A stretch of DNA of 64,000 nt from Algiphilus aromaticivorans DG1253 (GTDB taxonomy: Bacteria; Pseudomonadota; Gammaproteobacteria; Nevskiales; Nevskiaceae), in assembly GCF_000733765.1 (NCBI RefSeq), contig NZ_JPOG01000001.1, forward strand, positions 620,001 through 684,000. Direction: 5' to 3'. A model generated the notes under the pieces. The model had not been told where the DNA came from and did no database searches. It saw nothing but the letters and a program-made list of their open reading frames with translations. This document shows, one piece after another, positions 17,223 to 25,865 of this stretch (positions are counted from its first letter, which is position 1; each line of letters opens with the position of its first letter). The translations under genes were made by a program, and so were the position numbers.

Positions 17223-17918
17223 GTGAAGTACACATTTTCGCCCGCGCCGGGCTATGTGCTGCCGGTGGCCGGCAGCGACGAGCAGTTTCCGGTCAATCGC
17301 ATTTTCTGTGTCGGCCGCAACTACGCGGCCCACGCCCGAGAAATGGGCAAGGACGAGCGTGAGCCGCCGTTCTTTTTCATGAAACCCGCCTCCGCGACTG
17401 TGGCCGTCAACGGCCAGATCGCGGAGATTCCGTATCCGCCGATGACCGGCAATTTCCACCATGAGATCGAGCTGGTGGTGGCGATCGGCCGGCAGGGCAC
17501 GGCGGTGTCGCAGGCGGAGGCCGAATCGCTGGTCTACGGCTACGCCGTGGGCCTGGACATGACGCGCCGCGACCTGCAACTGGAAGCCCGCGACAAGGGT
17601 CGCCCCTGGGAGTTCGGCAAATCCTTCTCGCAGTCCGCACCGATCGGAGCGATCCGTCGGGTCGCCGACGTTGGCCATCCGAAATCCGCTTCCATATCGC
17701 TCGCTGTCAATGGCCAGCCGCGCCAGGCTTCGGACATCGCCAAGCTCATCTGGAGCGTGCCGGAGTGCATCGCCTTCTTGTCGCAGTTCGAGACCCTGCA
17801 GCCGGGCGATCTGATCATGACCGGCACGCCGGAAGGTGTCGGCGCGGTTGTAGCCGGCGACCTGATGCTGGGACGGATCGATGGTCTAGGCGAAATCCAG
17901 GTACGTGTGGCGGGCTGA
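17223..17918 (+). CDS. nagK: Fumarylpyruvate hydrolase
   Basis: A 231-residue single-domain FAH-family hydrolase that splits fumarylpyruvate to fumarate and pyruvate. Metal ligands are E81 and E83 in HHEIELVVAIG and D112 in GLDMTRRD; the N-terminal FCVGRNYAAHAREMG and the MTGTPEGVG loop are typical. I chose the GTG at 17223, with AGGAGA 5 bp upstream, because the length then fits NagK (about 230); an in-frame ATG at 17094 lies inside the gentisate dioxygenase gene. The next gene is the salicylate 5-hydroxylase large subunit. It is clearly separate from the longer FAH homologue at 7903. Confidence 0.92.
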   Translation: MKYTFSPAPGYVLPVAGSDEQFPVNRIFCVGRNYAAHAREMGKDEREPPFFFMKPASATVAVNGQIAEIPYPPMTGNFHHEIELVVAIGRQGTAVSQAEAESLVYGYAVGLDMTRRDLQLEARDKGRPWEFGKSFSQSAPIGAIRRVADVGHPKSASISLAVNGQPRQASDIAKLIWSVPECIAFLSQFETLQPGDLIMTGTPEGVGAVVAGDLMLGRIDGLGEIQVRVAG

Positions 17919-17936
17919 CCGCACAGGAGAACCGCC

Positions 17937-19199
17937 ATGAACGACGCCCCCATCACTCTCCCTTCGTCGCCGGCTTGGCCGGGCGACGGGGTGCACCGCG
18001 TGCCCTACTGGGTCTACACCGATCCGGACACCTATCGCCGCGAACTCGAGCGCTTCTACTACGCCGGCCACTGGTGCTACATCGGCCTCGAAGCCGAGAT
18101 TCCGAACCCGGGTGACTTTCGCCGCTCGGCCGTGGGCGAGCGTTCGGTCATCATGGTGCGCGCGCAGGACGGCAGCGTGCGCGTGCTGGAGAATGTCTGC
18201 GCCCATCGCGGCGCGCAGTTCTGCCGCGAGCGCCAGGGCAACCGCAAGGAGTTCGTCTGCCCCTACCACCAGTGGGCCTATGACCTGGAGGGCAAGCTGC
18301 GCGGCATTCCCTACCGCCGCGGCATCCGCCAGGACGGCCAGCTCAACGGCGGTATGCCGGCGAACTTCCAGATGGACGGCCGCGGCCTGACCTCGCTCAA
18401 GGTCGCGGTGCGCGGCGGCGTGGTGTTTGCCAGCTTCGACCACTCGCTGGAGTCCTTTGAGGACTACCTCGGTCCGACGATCCTGTCCTACTTCGACCGC
18501 GTTTTCGACGGTCGCAAGCTGAAGGTTCTCGGCTACAACCGACAGCGTATCCCGGGAAACTGGAAGCTGATGCAGGAAAACATCAAGGATCCGTATCACC
18601 CGGGTCTGCTGCACAGCTGGTTCGTAACCTTCGGCCTGTGGCGCGCCGACAGCAAGACCTCGCTGAAGATGGATGCGCACAAGCGCCACGCTGCGATGAT
18701 CGGCGTACGCAGCGTCGGCAAGCCGGCCGGAGACGTCGTCTCCGGCGTGACCAGCTACAAGGCCGACATGAGCCTGCATGACCCGCGCCAACTCGACATC
18801 GTGCCAGAGGAATGGTGGAAGGGACCGACTGCGGCGATGTTGACGTTGTTCCCGAGCCTGATCATCCAGCAGCAGGTCAACAGTCTATCGATGCGGCACA
18901 TCCAGCCGCGCGGGCCCGGTGTCTTCGATTTCGTGTGGACGCACTTCGCTTTCGAAGACGACAACGACGAAATGATCCAGCGCCGCCTGCTGCAGGCCAA
19001 CCTGTTCGGCCCGTCCGGCTATGTCTCAGCGGACGACGGCGAGGTCATCGAGTTCTCGCAGATGGGATTCCAGGAAAAGCCCGACCAGCAATGCCTGCTG
19101 GAAATGGGTGGGCACGGCAGTGAGGAGGCAACCAACATTGCCTCGGAGACGCTGATCCGGGGCATGTACCAATACTGGCGCCGGGTGATGGGCGTATGA
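17937..19199 (+). CDS. nagG: Salicylate 5-hydroxylase, large oxygenase subunit
   Basis: A 420-residue Rieske oxygenase alpha subunit that hydroxylates salicylate to gentisate. The Rieske ligands are C88, H90, C108 and H111 (NVCAHRGAQFC, then CPYHQW). The mononuclear iron site is in ENIKDPYHPGLLH, with D218, H221 and H226. Sequence agreement with NagG of Ralstonia U2 is extensive, for example GLEAEIPNPGDF, LGYNRQRIPGNWKLMQENI and FGPSGYVSADDGEVIEFSQ. AGGAGA precedes the ATG. The stop overlaps the small-subunit start by 4 bp. Electrons would come from the NagAa-like reductase at 15132 and the ferredoxin at 11474. Confidence 0.95.
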   Translation: MNDAPITLPSSPAWPGDGVHRVPYWVYTDPDTYRRELERFYYAGHWCYIGLEAEIPNPGDFRRSAVGERSVIMVRAQDGSVRVLENVCAHRGAQFCRERQGNRKEFVCPYHQWAYDLEGKLRGIPYRRGIRQDGQLNGGMPANFQMDGRGLTSLKVAVRGGVVFASFDHSLESFEDYLGPTILSYFDRVFDGRKLKVLGYNRQRIPGNWKLMQENIKDPYHPGLLHSWFVTFGLWRADSKTSLKMDAHKRHAAMIGVRSVGKPAGDVVSGVTSYKADMSLHDPRQLDIVPEEWWKGPTAAMLTLFPSLIIQQQVNSLSMRHIQPRGPGVFDFVWTHFAFEDDNDEMIQRRLLQANLFGPSGYVSADDGEVIEFSQMGFQEKPDQQCLLEMGGHGSEEATNIASETLIRGMYQYWRRVMGV

Positions 19200-19678
19200 C
19201 TCAGGCACTCGAAGCGCAGGCCTACACCGAACTGCTGCAGCTCTACGCAGAGTACACGGCCGCCATCGATGCGGGCGACTGGGACCGCTGGCCCGAGTTC
19301 TTCACCGAGGATTGCATCTACAAGCTGCAGCCGCGCGAAAACCATGAGCGTGGGCTGCCGCTGGCGACGCTGCATTTCCATAGCAAGGGCATGCTGCAGG
19401 ATCGCGTCTACGGAATCCGCGAGACCCTGTTCCATGATCCTTACTACCAGCGGCATGTCGTAAGCCTGCCGCGCGTCCTGTCGGTGGACGGCGGGCGCTG
19501 GTTCTTGGAGGCGAACTACGCGGTGTTCCGCACCAAGCTTGGGGAACTCAGCACGGTGTTCAATGTCGGCCGCTACCTGGACGAGGTGGTCAGGGTGGAG
19601 GGTGCGCTGAAGTTCGCGTCGCGGTCCTGCATCTACGACAGCGAAATGATCCCCAACGCGATCATCTACCCAATCTAG
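19196..19678 (+). CDS. nagH: Salicylate 5-hydroxylase, small oxygenase subunit
   Basis: A 160-residue ring-hydroxylating beta subunit (NTF2-like fold) that assembles with the NagG-like large subunit. The N-terminal LLQLYAEYTAAIDAGDWDRW and the following FFTEDCIYKLQPRENHERG are typical of NagH (about 161 residues). It starts in a 4-bp ATGA overlap with the large subunit, consistent with translational coupling and equal production. The transporter gene follows 7 bp after its stop. Confidence 0.93.
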   Translation: MTQALEAQAYTELLQLYAEYTAAIDAGDWDRWPEFFTEDCIYKLQPRENHERGLPLATLHFHSKGMLQDRVYGIRETLFHDPYYQRHVVSLPRVLSVDGGRWFLEANYAVFRTKLGELSTVFNVGRYLDEVVRVEGALKFASRSCIYDSEMIPNAIIYPI

Positions 19679-19685
19679 GAAATTC

Positions 19686-21029
19686 ATGACCGGTGCGCTC
19701 CGGATCACCGAGCTGATCGACTCACGCCCGCTGGGACGCCTGCAGTTCGAGGTTGCGACGCTGTGCGCTCTGGTGGCCCTGCTCGACGGCTTCGATACCC
19801 AGGTCATCGCCTACGTCGCGCCCGCGATTGCCGAGCAATGGGGTATGGCGCCGTCGGCGTTGGGGCCGGTGTTCGGCGCCGGGCTGTTGGGCCTGATGGC
19901 CGGCGCTCTGATCGGCGGGCCGCTGGCCGACCGTTGGGGGCGCAAGTGGACGATCGTGGTTTCGACCTTGCTGTTCGGCGCGTTCGCACTGACGACGGCC
20001 TGGGCGCAGACACCCGGCCAATTGCTGGCCTTGCGCCTGTTGACCGGGCTGGGCCTGGGCAGCGCGATGCCCAACCTGATCGCGCTGACTTCCGAGTATG
20101 CTCCGGCGCGACTGCGCACCATGCTGGTGACGCTGATGTTCTGCGGCTTCCCGCTGGGCTCAATCCTCGGTGGCGTGCTTAGCGCGCTGTGGATTCCAAG
20201 CCAGGGCTGGCCGGCGCTTTTCGTGCTGGGTGGTGCTGTACCCCTGCTGCTGGCGCTGGTGCTGGCCTGGCGCTTGCCGGAGTCACCCGGGTTCCTGCTT
20301 TTTCGGCGCGCGCGTAGCCACGAACTCCAGCGCGTGCTGGAACGGCTGGACCCAGGCAGACATCATGACCTGCAGGGCGTCACCGCCGGCGAACCGCCAG
20401 AGCCGGGATTTCCGGTGCGGGAATTGTTCCGCGGACCGCGCACGAAGGTCACGGTGCTGTTGTGGATCGCGTTCTTCATGAATCTGCTGGTCATGTACTT
20501 CATGGTCAACTGGCTGCCGACCCTGCTGACGCTCGCCGGCTACTCGCTAAGCCTCGCGATCCTGGCCTCGTCGCTGCTCAACCTGGGCGGGATCGGCGGT
20601 GGCATCCTGTTGGCCGCCTTGGTGCGACGCTATGGGCCCTACCTGACGCTGGGAACGGCCTTCGTGCTGGTCGGCGGCATCGTGGCGGCGCTGGCCAACG
20701 TGACCGCGGTACCGCGGCTGACAATGCCGGCGATCTTCTTGGCCGGAGCGGGCGTGGTCGGCGCGCAATTCTGTCTCAACGCCCTGGCTGCCGAGACCTA
20801 TCCAACTGCGATCCGCGCGACCGGTGTGGGCTGGGCTCTGGGCATAGGCCGCACAGGCTCGGTCACCGGTCCGCTGCTGGGTGGCGTGCTGCTGGGCTGG
20901 GGATGGTCCCCGGACCAGCTGGTGCTGGCCTGCGCGATTCCGGCGCTGATCACGGCCGCGGCGATCCTCGGCCTGGCGCGGCTGCGTGCCCGGGATCCTG
21001 ACTACGTCCCCCGAACCCTGCCTCTATGA
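19686..21029 (+). CDS. MFS transporter, aromatic acid:H+ symporter (AAHS) type
   Basis: A 447-residue inner-membrane protein with about twelve hydrophobic segments. The first helix carries LLDGFDTQ, the DGFD signature of the AAHS branch (PcaK, BenK, GenK), and GGPLADRWGRK is the MFS loop 2-3 motif. It probably imports an aromatic acid such as salicylate or gentisate with protons. It lies between the hydroxylase small subunit and maleylpyruvate isomerase, and its stop overlaps the isomerase start by 4 bp. The exact substrate cannot be read from the sequence. Confidence 0.9.
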   Translation: MTGALRITELIDSRPLGRLQFEVATLCALVALLDGFDTQVIAYVAPAIAEQWGMAPSALGPVFGAGLLGLMAGALIGGPLADRWGRKWTIVVSTLLFGAFALTTAWAQTPGQLLALRLLTGLGLGSAMPNLIALTSEYAPARLRTMLVTLMFCGFPLGSILGGVLSALWIPSQGWPALFVLGGAVPLLLALVLAWRLPESPGFLLFRRARSHELQRVLERLDPGRHHDLQGVTAGEPPEPGFPVRELFRGPRTKVTVLLWIAFFMNLLVMYFMVNWLPTLLTLAGYSLSLAILASSLLNLGGIGGGILLAALVRRYGPYLTLGTAFVLVGGIVAALANVTAVPRLTMPAIFLAGAGVVGAQFCLNALAAETYPTAIRATGVGWALGIGRTGSVTGPLLGGVLLGWGWSPDQLVLACAIPALITAAAILGLARLRARDPDYVPRTLPL

Positions 21030-21670
21030 AACTCCACACCTACTACCGCAGTTCCGCCTCCTACCGTGTCCGCATCGCGCTGAACCTCAAAGGCCTGCAG
21101 GCCAAACACCTACCAGTGCATCTGACGCGAGATGGGGGCGAGCAGTTCCGGGTGCAGTTTCGTGCCACTAACCCCGCGGCGCTGCTGCCGGTGCTCGAGG
21201 ACGGTGGCGAACGCATTGCCCAGTCGTTGGCAATCATCGAGTACCTCGATGAGCGCCATCCTGAACCGTCATTGCTGCCAGCCGCTGCCGCCGACCGCGC
21301 CTGGGTCCGGCAGATCGCGCTGGCCGTTGCCTGCGACATTCACCCGCTGAACAATCTGCGCGTCCTGAAGTACTTGACCGGACCGATGGGTCTGTCGGAG
21401 GAGCAGAAGCAGACTTGGATACGCCACTGGATCGATCTCGGCTTGGAAGCGCTAGAGATCGGGCTGGCCACTTCGCCGCGCCGCGGTGCGTTCTGCTTCG
21501 GCGACCAACCAACCCTGGCGGATTGTTGCCTGGTGCCACAACTGTTCAATGCAGAGCGCTTCGGGATGTCACTGGAAGCCTATCCGACGCTGCGGTGCAT
21601 CGCGCAGGCCTGCAATTCTCTGAGGGCTTTCCAAGATGCGCGTCCGGCGAATCAAGCGGACGCAGAGTGA
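21026..21670 (+). CDS. nagL: Maleylpyruvate isomerase, zeta-class GST
   Basis: A 214-residue zeta-class glutathione transferase that isomerises maleylpyruvate to fumarylpyruvate with glutathione. The signature YYRSSASYRVRIALNLKG at residues 6-23 is diagnostic of maleylacetoacetate/maleylpyruvate isomerases, and QSLAIIEYLDE forms the glutathione site. In this gentisate operon the substrate should be maleylpyruvate. It is the last gene of the operon; 171 bp later the IS21-family element begins. Confidence 0.93.
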   Translation: MKLHTYYRSSASYRVRIALNLKGLQAKHLPVHLTRDGGEQFRVQFRATNPAALLPVLEDGGERIAQSLAIIEYLDERHPEPSLLPAAAADRAWVRQIALAVACDIHPLNNLRVLKYLTGPMGLSEEQKQTWIRHWIDLGLEALEIGLATSPRRGAFCFGDQPTLADCCLVPQLFNAERFGMSLEAYPTLRCIAQACNSLRAFQDARPANQADAE

Positions 21671-21946
21671 TGCGAGCCGGCAGCCTGCCCCGAACAAGAG
21701 CGTGTTGAAGGGAACTTCCGATTCCACCCCCTTATCGCAGGTATCGACGTTTTGGGCGAAGGCTCTGGGATCAGTCCGCACTTGGGCAGGGGTCGGGGAC
21801 CACGGCTTCACACTGCGCCGGAATCGGTGGCAACTCAGTGCTGTTGGCGCTCACCGAAAACTGACCATCGCTGCTCGTTGAGAATTGACCAGGGATGGAG
21901 GCCGGCGGCGGATGCCGCCGGCGTGGTTTGATTCTATCGCTGGTTG

Positions 21947-22750
21947 TCAGATCGTCTCGTCGGTTTCCTCCTGTTGCTTGGTCTTGGCCTGCTCGCGCGA
22001 CTTGATGCGCGCCTTGGCGGTGTGACTGCTGTGCCGGAAGCGGTAGGACTCGTTGCCGGTCTCGACGATGTGGCAGTGATGCGTGAGCCGGTCCAGCAGC
22101 GCCGTGGTCATCTTCGGATCGCCGAAGACGGATGCCCACTCGGCGAAGACCAGATTGGTCGTGATGATCACGCTGGTGTGCTCGTAGAGCTTCGAGAGCA
22201 GGTGAAACAGCAGCGCGCCGCCGGCCTGCGAAAACGGCAGATAGCCCAGCTCATCGAGGATCACGAGATCCAGATGCATCAGCTGATGCGCCAGTCGGCC
22301 GGCCCTGCCAGCGGCCTTCTCCTTCTCCAGCGTGTTGACCAGCTCGATGGTCGAGTAGAAGCGCACCCGCTTGCCATGGCGGCTGACAGCCTCGATGCCC
22401 AGCGCCGTAACCAGATGGGTCTTGCCGGTGCCGGTGCCGCCGATCAGCACGATGTTCTCGGCTTTCTCGGGGAAGGCGGTCGTGGCAAAGGTCGTGATCT
22501 GTCGCCGATCGACCTTCGACTGCTCGAAGTCGAAGCCGGCCAGATCGCGATGGATCGGAAAGCGTGCGACATGCATCTGGTAGCGGATCGAGCGCATCGC
22601 CCGGTCTGTCGATTCAGCCTGCACCAGCTGTGTCAGCAAGGCGTCGTAGCTGGTCAGGCCCGTCGTCGAGCCTTGCTCCAGACCCTCGGCGTAGCAGGCC
22701 GCCATGCCGTACAGACGCAGCCGTTTCAGATCGTTGATGAGATCAGCCAT
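21947..22750 (-). CDS. istB: IS21 helper ATPase IstB
   Basis: A 267-residue AAA+ ATPase that assists IS21 transposition and target choice. Walker A is [10 protein letters not shown] and Walker B is [24 protein letters not shown] is the usual sensor region. I chose the ATG at 22750 ([16 protein letters not shown]) because it matches the family N terminus and gives the normal length; the frame extends to 22795 without family similarity. The gene overlaps the end of istA by 8 bp (ATGGCTGA), the usual IS21 translational coupling. Confidence 0.95.
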   Translation of the reverse strand: MADLINDLKRLRLYGMAACYAEGLEQGSTTGLTSYDALLTQLVQAESTDRAMRSIRYQMHVARFPIHRDLAGFDFEQSKVDRRQITTFATTAFPEKAENIVLIGGTGTGKTHLVTALGIEAVSRHGKRVRFYSTIELVNTLEKEKAAGRAGRLAHQLMHLDLVILDELGYLPFSQAGGALLFHLLSKLYEHTSVIITTNLVFAEWASVFGDPKMTTALLDRLTHHCHIVETGNESYRFRHSSHTAKARIKSREQAKTKQQEETDETI

Positions 22751-24248
22751 GGCCCACCTCCGCCCGCAGCGTGTCGTACCGCTCGGTGTCGGCAATCGGC
22801 GCCGCCTTCACCTGCAGGGAGGTCTCGACCGTCTGCGGTGGTGGTCCTTCCCTGAGTCGCGCGAGGACATTGAGGACGTGCTCGGCGCTGGGCCGGCCGC
22901 TGTCGAGGACCAGTTCGACGGCGACCAGCACCGCCTCCAATCCGTGCGTCGGCACGGCCATGAGCACCTGCGCCATCACTTTGTCGCCGCCGTCGCGTTT
23001 GAGCAGTGCGCGACGCAGCCGTTGCAGCGGGTCGGGCAGATCGGCAAACGGCGCACCGTTTCGCAGCGCACCGGGCTTGCGCTCGATCAGCGGCAGGTAG
23101 TGCTGCCAGTCGTAGACGACGTGGTCGCGGTCGACGGCGCGAGCGTGCTCAGCCACGACGCTCTGATCGGCGACGATGACGATGCGCTCGGGATACAGCC
23201 GCACGCTGACGCGATGGCCGGCCAGTCGGCACGGCACCGAGTAGCGGTTGCGGGCGACCGACACTAGGCTCGTGCTCGACACCCGCGCCGGCAGCTCGAC
23301 ATAGCCATCAAACGGCGTAGGCATCGGCATCAGCTGTGGCTGCTCGTGCTCCCAGGCCTCGCGGATCGTCATGCCGGAAAAGTCCGGGTGCGGCGCTGAC
23401 CAGGCCTCCATGCACTGGGTTGCCAGCCAGACATTGAGCTCGGCGAAGCTGCCGAATCGCTGCTGCGTGGCGTCGAGCCAGATCCGGCGACGGGCATCCT
23501 GCACGCCTTTCTCGACGCGACCCTTCTCCCAGCCGGAGGCGACGTTGCAGAAGTCGGGATCGAAGAGATAGTGCGCCGTCATCGCCGCGAAGCGCGCGTT
23601 GACGACGCGCCCGCGATCCTTGCGCGGGGTCTGGTCGACGGCCGTCTTCATGTTGTCGTAGATGCCGCGCCGGGCGACCCCGCCCAGACCGGTCAGGCAG
23701 CGCGTGTGCGCGTCGAAGAGCATCTCGTGCCCTTGGCTCGGATAGGCCACGAGCCAGAAGGCGCGGGAAGCGCATAGCTTCATGTGCGCCAGCTGTACCT
23801 TGCGCCAGATGCCGCCGATCACGAGGTGCTCCTCGCTCCAGTCAAACTGGAAGGCCTCACCCCAGGTAAACGTCAGCGGCACGTAGGCCGCTCGGGCGCT
23901 GACCGCGCCCAGCTCGGCGCGCCAGGCGCGGACAAACTCGGTGACGCGCGCGTAACTGCCGGTAAAGCCCTGGTCCTTGAGCTGCGCGTGCAGCTTCAGC
24001 GCGGTGCGCCGCTCACGACGCGGACGGCGCGCATCGGCCTCCAGCGCCTTGCGCAGCCACTGCTCGTGATCGGCGATCTTCTTGGGGCCGGCAGGGCGCC
24101 GGTACTTCATCTCGCTGCGGGTCGGCTCCCGCAGCCACGTCTTGATCGTGTTTCTCGACAGGCTCGTGCGGCGTGCGATCTCGCTGATCGACAGCCCGTC
24201 CCGCAGCCGCATCCTGCGGACTTTCGCGTATGTCGCCATGGTGTGCAC
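22743..24248 (-). CDS. istA: IS21 transposase IstA
   Basis: A 501-residue DDE transposase. An N-terminal helix-turn-helix ([20 protein letters not shown]) is followed by the integrase core with D in [10 protein letters not shown] in IYDNMKTAV and E in [10 protein letters not shown]. The C-terminal region includes the beta-rich [12 protein letters not shown] domain seen in IstA proteins. No frameshift or stop is visible, so the element is probably active or recently active. It overlaps istB by 8 bp. Confidence 0.95.
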   Translation of the reverse strand: MHTMATYAKVRRMRLRDGLSISEIARRTSLSRNTIKTWLREPTRSEMKYRRPAGPKKIADHEQWLRKALEADARRPRRERRTALKLHAQLKDQGFTGSYARVTEFVRAWRAELGAVSARAAYVPLTFTWGEAFQFDWSEEHLVIGGIWRKVQLAHMKLCASRAFWLVAYPSQGHEMLFDAHTRCLTGLGGVARRGIYDNMKTAVDQTPRKDRGRVVNARFAAMTAHYLFDPDFCNVASGWEKGRVEKGVQDARRRIWLDATQQRFGSFAELNVWLATQCMEAWSAPHPDFSGMTIREAWEHEQPQLMPMPTPFDGYVELPARVSSTSLVSVARNRYSVPCRLAGHRVSVRLYPERIVIVADQSVVAEHARAVDRDHVVYDWQHYLPLIERKPGALRNGAPFADLPDPLQRLRRALLKRDGGDKVMAQVLMAVPTHGLEAVLVAVELVLDSGRPSAEHVLNVLARLREGPPPQTVETSLQVKAAPIADTERYDTLRAEVGHG

Positions 24249-24404
24249 CTCTTCTCCCTGCTGGGTCTTAAACCCCGCAGGCTAGGTCGGAACACCCTGG
24301 TCAATTTTCCGCGAGCAGATCCTCGATTTGCTGGTCAGTTTTCAGCGAGCGGCAACACGCTCGGACGTATCGCGTACTTCGCGCAAGAGGAAAGCTCGGA
24401 GCTC

Positions 24405-24441
24405 TTGAGTTGTTATGCAGGATCACGCATACTCTGGTCGC
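24405..24441 (+). promoter_or_regulatory. Promoter/operator of the disrupted toxin-antitoxin pair
   Basis: A sigma-70-like pair TTGAGT (24405-24410) and CATACT (24428-24433) has 17-bp spacing just before the toxin ATG at 24442. The inverted repeat TATGC-N8-GCATA (24414-24418 and 24427-24431) overlaps the -10 element. This is where a HigA-type antitoxin would bind to repress its own operon. The promoter still reads into the toxin 5' fragment and the IS30 element. Confidence 0.55.
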
Positions 24442-24635
24442 ATGAAGCCCGTGATCTGGTTGGGCAGCAGCAAAGCGGACTGGGATAGATTCCCCGCATC
24501 CGTCCAAGACGACGGCGGCTACCAGATCGACAAACTGCAACGCGGCGAAATGCCGAGCGACTGGAAACCGATGAGCACGATCGGCGCGGGCGTTTGCGAG
24601 TTGCGCATTCGCGACGAGGTAGGTGCTTTCAGGGC

Positions 24636-25732
24636 TTGGATTCAAGCCGCAAGTGCAACACTTCCAGCCAAGGAGGTGTGCTGTGGGGATTCACTATCGA
24701 CACTTGGGCGCAGAGGAACGAGGCACGATCATGGCGATGATCCTGGGCGGATCGAGCATGCGTCGGGTCGCTGAAGCTATTGGCCGGTCGCCGAGCACAG
24801 TCCAGCGGGAGCTTCGGCGCAACGGCTATCTGCAGGCATCGGAGCCGCTCAAGGGGCGGCCGCGCAAGATCCCCCGGTACGACGCGTCGAGCGCAGGCCG
24901 GCGCGCCCGCCGGTTGCGCCGCAAGCCGCGCGTCGAACGCAAGCTGGCCCGAACAGGCGCGCTCTGGCCACAGGTAGTGGAGCGTCTGCATCGCGGTTGG
25001 TCCCCGGAACAGATCGCCGGCAGACTGGGTGGGGTGTCGCACGAAACGATCTACACCGCGATCTACGCCACACCGCGTGGCCAGCTTCGGCGCGAGCTGA
25101 CGTCGCTGCTGCGACAAGGGCATCGCACCGGGCGCAAGCGCCGCCAAGGTCGGGATCGGCGCGGCCGGCTCGCGGATATGGTCAGCATCCATGTGCGCCC
25201 GCCGGAAGCTGAAGACCGGCTGGTGCCGGGGCATTGGGAAGGCGACTTCATCGTCGGGCGCCGCAATCAATCGGCGATTGGCACGCTGGTGGACCGCCAC
25301 TCCTTGTTCGTGATGCTCGCCAAGATGGAGGGCTGCACCGCCGAGGCCGCCTTGGAGGGATTCAGCACGACCTTCAATGCCCTGCCTGAGGCGCAGCGGC
25401 GCACCCTGACCTATGACCAGGGCAAGGAAATGGCGCGCCACAGCGAGCTGGCTGAGCGCACCGGCCTCAGCATCTACTTCGCCGATCCGAACAGTCCCTG
25501 GCAGCGGGGCATCAACGAAAACACCAACGGCTTGCTCCGCCAGTACCTGCCCAAGGGCCAGGTCCTGTCGAACTACACCCAGCGCGAACTCGACGCCATT
25601 GCCTGGCAGCTCAACAACCGACCGCGCAAATCGCTGGGCTTTCGGACACCGGCTGAGGTCTTCTTCGAGGCCGCCTATGCAACAACACAACATTGATAAC
25701 CAGCGGTGTTGCACTTGGGCTTGGAATCCACC
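24636..25732. mobile_element. IS30-family insertion sequence inserted in a toxin gene
   Basis: An element of about 1097 bp with one transposase gene. Near-terminal inverted repeats lie at 24637-24661 and 25706-25730 (TGGATTC...AAGTGCAACAC; 21 of 25 match without gaps, more with one shifted base). It is flanked by a GGGC duplication (or GGC, as the outermost bases are ambiguous), within or close to the short target duplications of this family. The insertion is in the same orientation as the toxin and antitoxin genes. Confidence 0.92.
24683..25696 (+). CDS. IS30-family transposase
   Basis: A 337-residue DDE transposase. An N-terminal helix-turn-helix (MRRVAEAIGRSPSTVQRELRR, about residues 26-46) precedes the catalytic core with D188 in GHWEGDFIVG, D245 in TYDQGKEM and E279 in QRGINENTNGLLRQ, all typical of IS30. 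The GTG at 24683 is chosen because AAGGAGGTG lies 4 bp upstream; the frame continues upstream through the inverted repeat to 24623 but that part is not coding in character. The gene appears intact. Confidence 0.93.
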   Translation: MGIHYRHLGAEERGTIMAMILGGSSMRRVAEAIGRSPSTVQRELRRNGYLQASEPLKGRPRKIPRYDASSAGRRARRLRRKPRVERKLARTGALWPQVVERLHRGWSPEQIAGRLGGVSHETIYTAIYATPRGQLRRELTSLLRQGHRTGRKRRQGRDRRGRLADMVSIHVRPPEAEDRLVPGHWEGDFIVGRRNQSAIGTLVDRHSLFVMLAKMEGCTAEAALEGFSTTFNALPEAQRRTLTYDQGKEMARHSELAERTGLSIYFADPNSPWQRGINENTNGLLRQYLPKGQVLSNYTQRELDAIAWQLNNRPRKSLGFRTPAEVFFEAAYATTQH

Positions 25733-25865
25733 GGGCGATTTATCTGGCGACGCGGCCGGAGGGCGTGTACGTACTGCACGCTTTCCAGAAGAAGACTCAG
25801 AAAACCGCCAAGGCGGACATTGAGTTTGCGCGGAAACGGCTAAAGACGATTACGAGGTAACGGCT

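Larger units (their letters stand above)
21842..24357. mobile_element. IS21-family insertion sequence, complete (2516 bp)
   Basis: The element carries istA and istB on the minus strand between 25-bp terminal inverted repeats at 21842-21866 and 24333-24357 (TGTTG...CTGACC), matching at 22 of 25 positions and ending in TG/CA. A second pair of transposase-binding repeats lies just inside (21872-21894 and 24295-24317, 20 of 23 matching, TGCTCG...GACCAGGG). Multiple terminal repeats are typical of IS21. Both genes look intact. I see no flanking target duplication: left flank ...CAGTGC, right flank CGCTCG.... Confidence 0.95.
24442..25860 (+). pseudogene. HigB-like (DUF891/Gp49) toxin gene split by an IS30 insertion
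   Basis: The 5' part (24442-24635) encodes MKPVIWLGSSKADWDRFP onward to DEVGAFR. The 3' part (25737-25860) encodes AIYLATRPEGVYVLHAFQKK to the stop. Between them lies an IS30-family element flanked by GGGC (24632-24635 and 25733-25736). Removing the element and one GGGC copy rejoins codons AGG-GCG-ATT-TAT and restores a continuous 105-residue frame. The protein has the RelE/HigB-superfamily features of small DUF891 toxins: the N-terminal WLGSSKADW and the C-terminal YVLHAFQKKTQKT. Such toxins are mRNA interferases. As it stands the gene cannot make functional toxin. Confidence 0.88.

Noticed and set aside
15132-21670. Catechol or meta-cleavage lower pathway for salicylate
   Set aside because: No flavin salicylate 1-hydroxylase, catechol dioxygenase or meta-pathway genes are present. 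The Rieske salicylate 5-hydroxylase with gentisate enzymes indicates the gentisate route.
21671-21841. Short open frames between the isomerase gene and the IS21 element
   Set aside because: No ribosome sites or recognisable sequence; the stretch is treated as spacer and IS flank.
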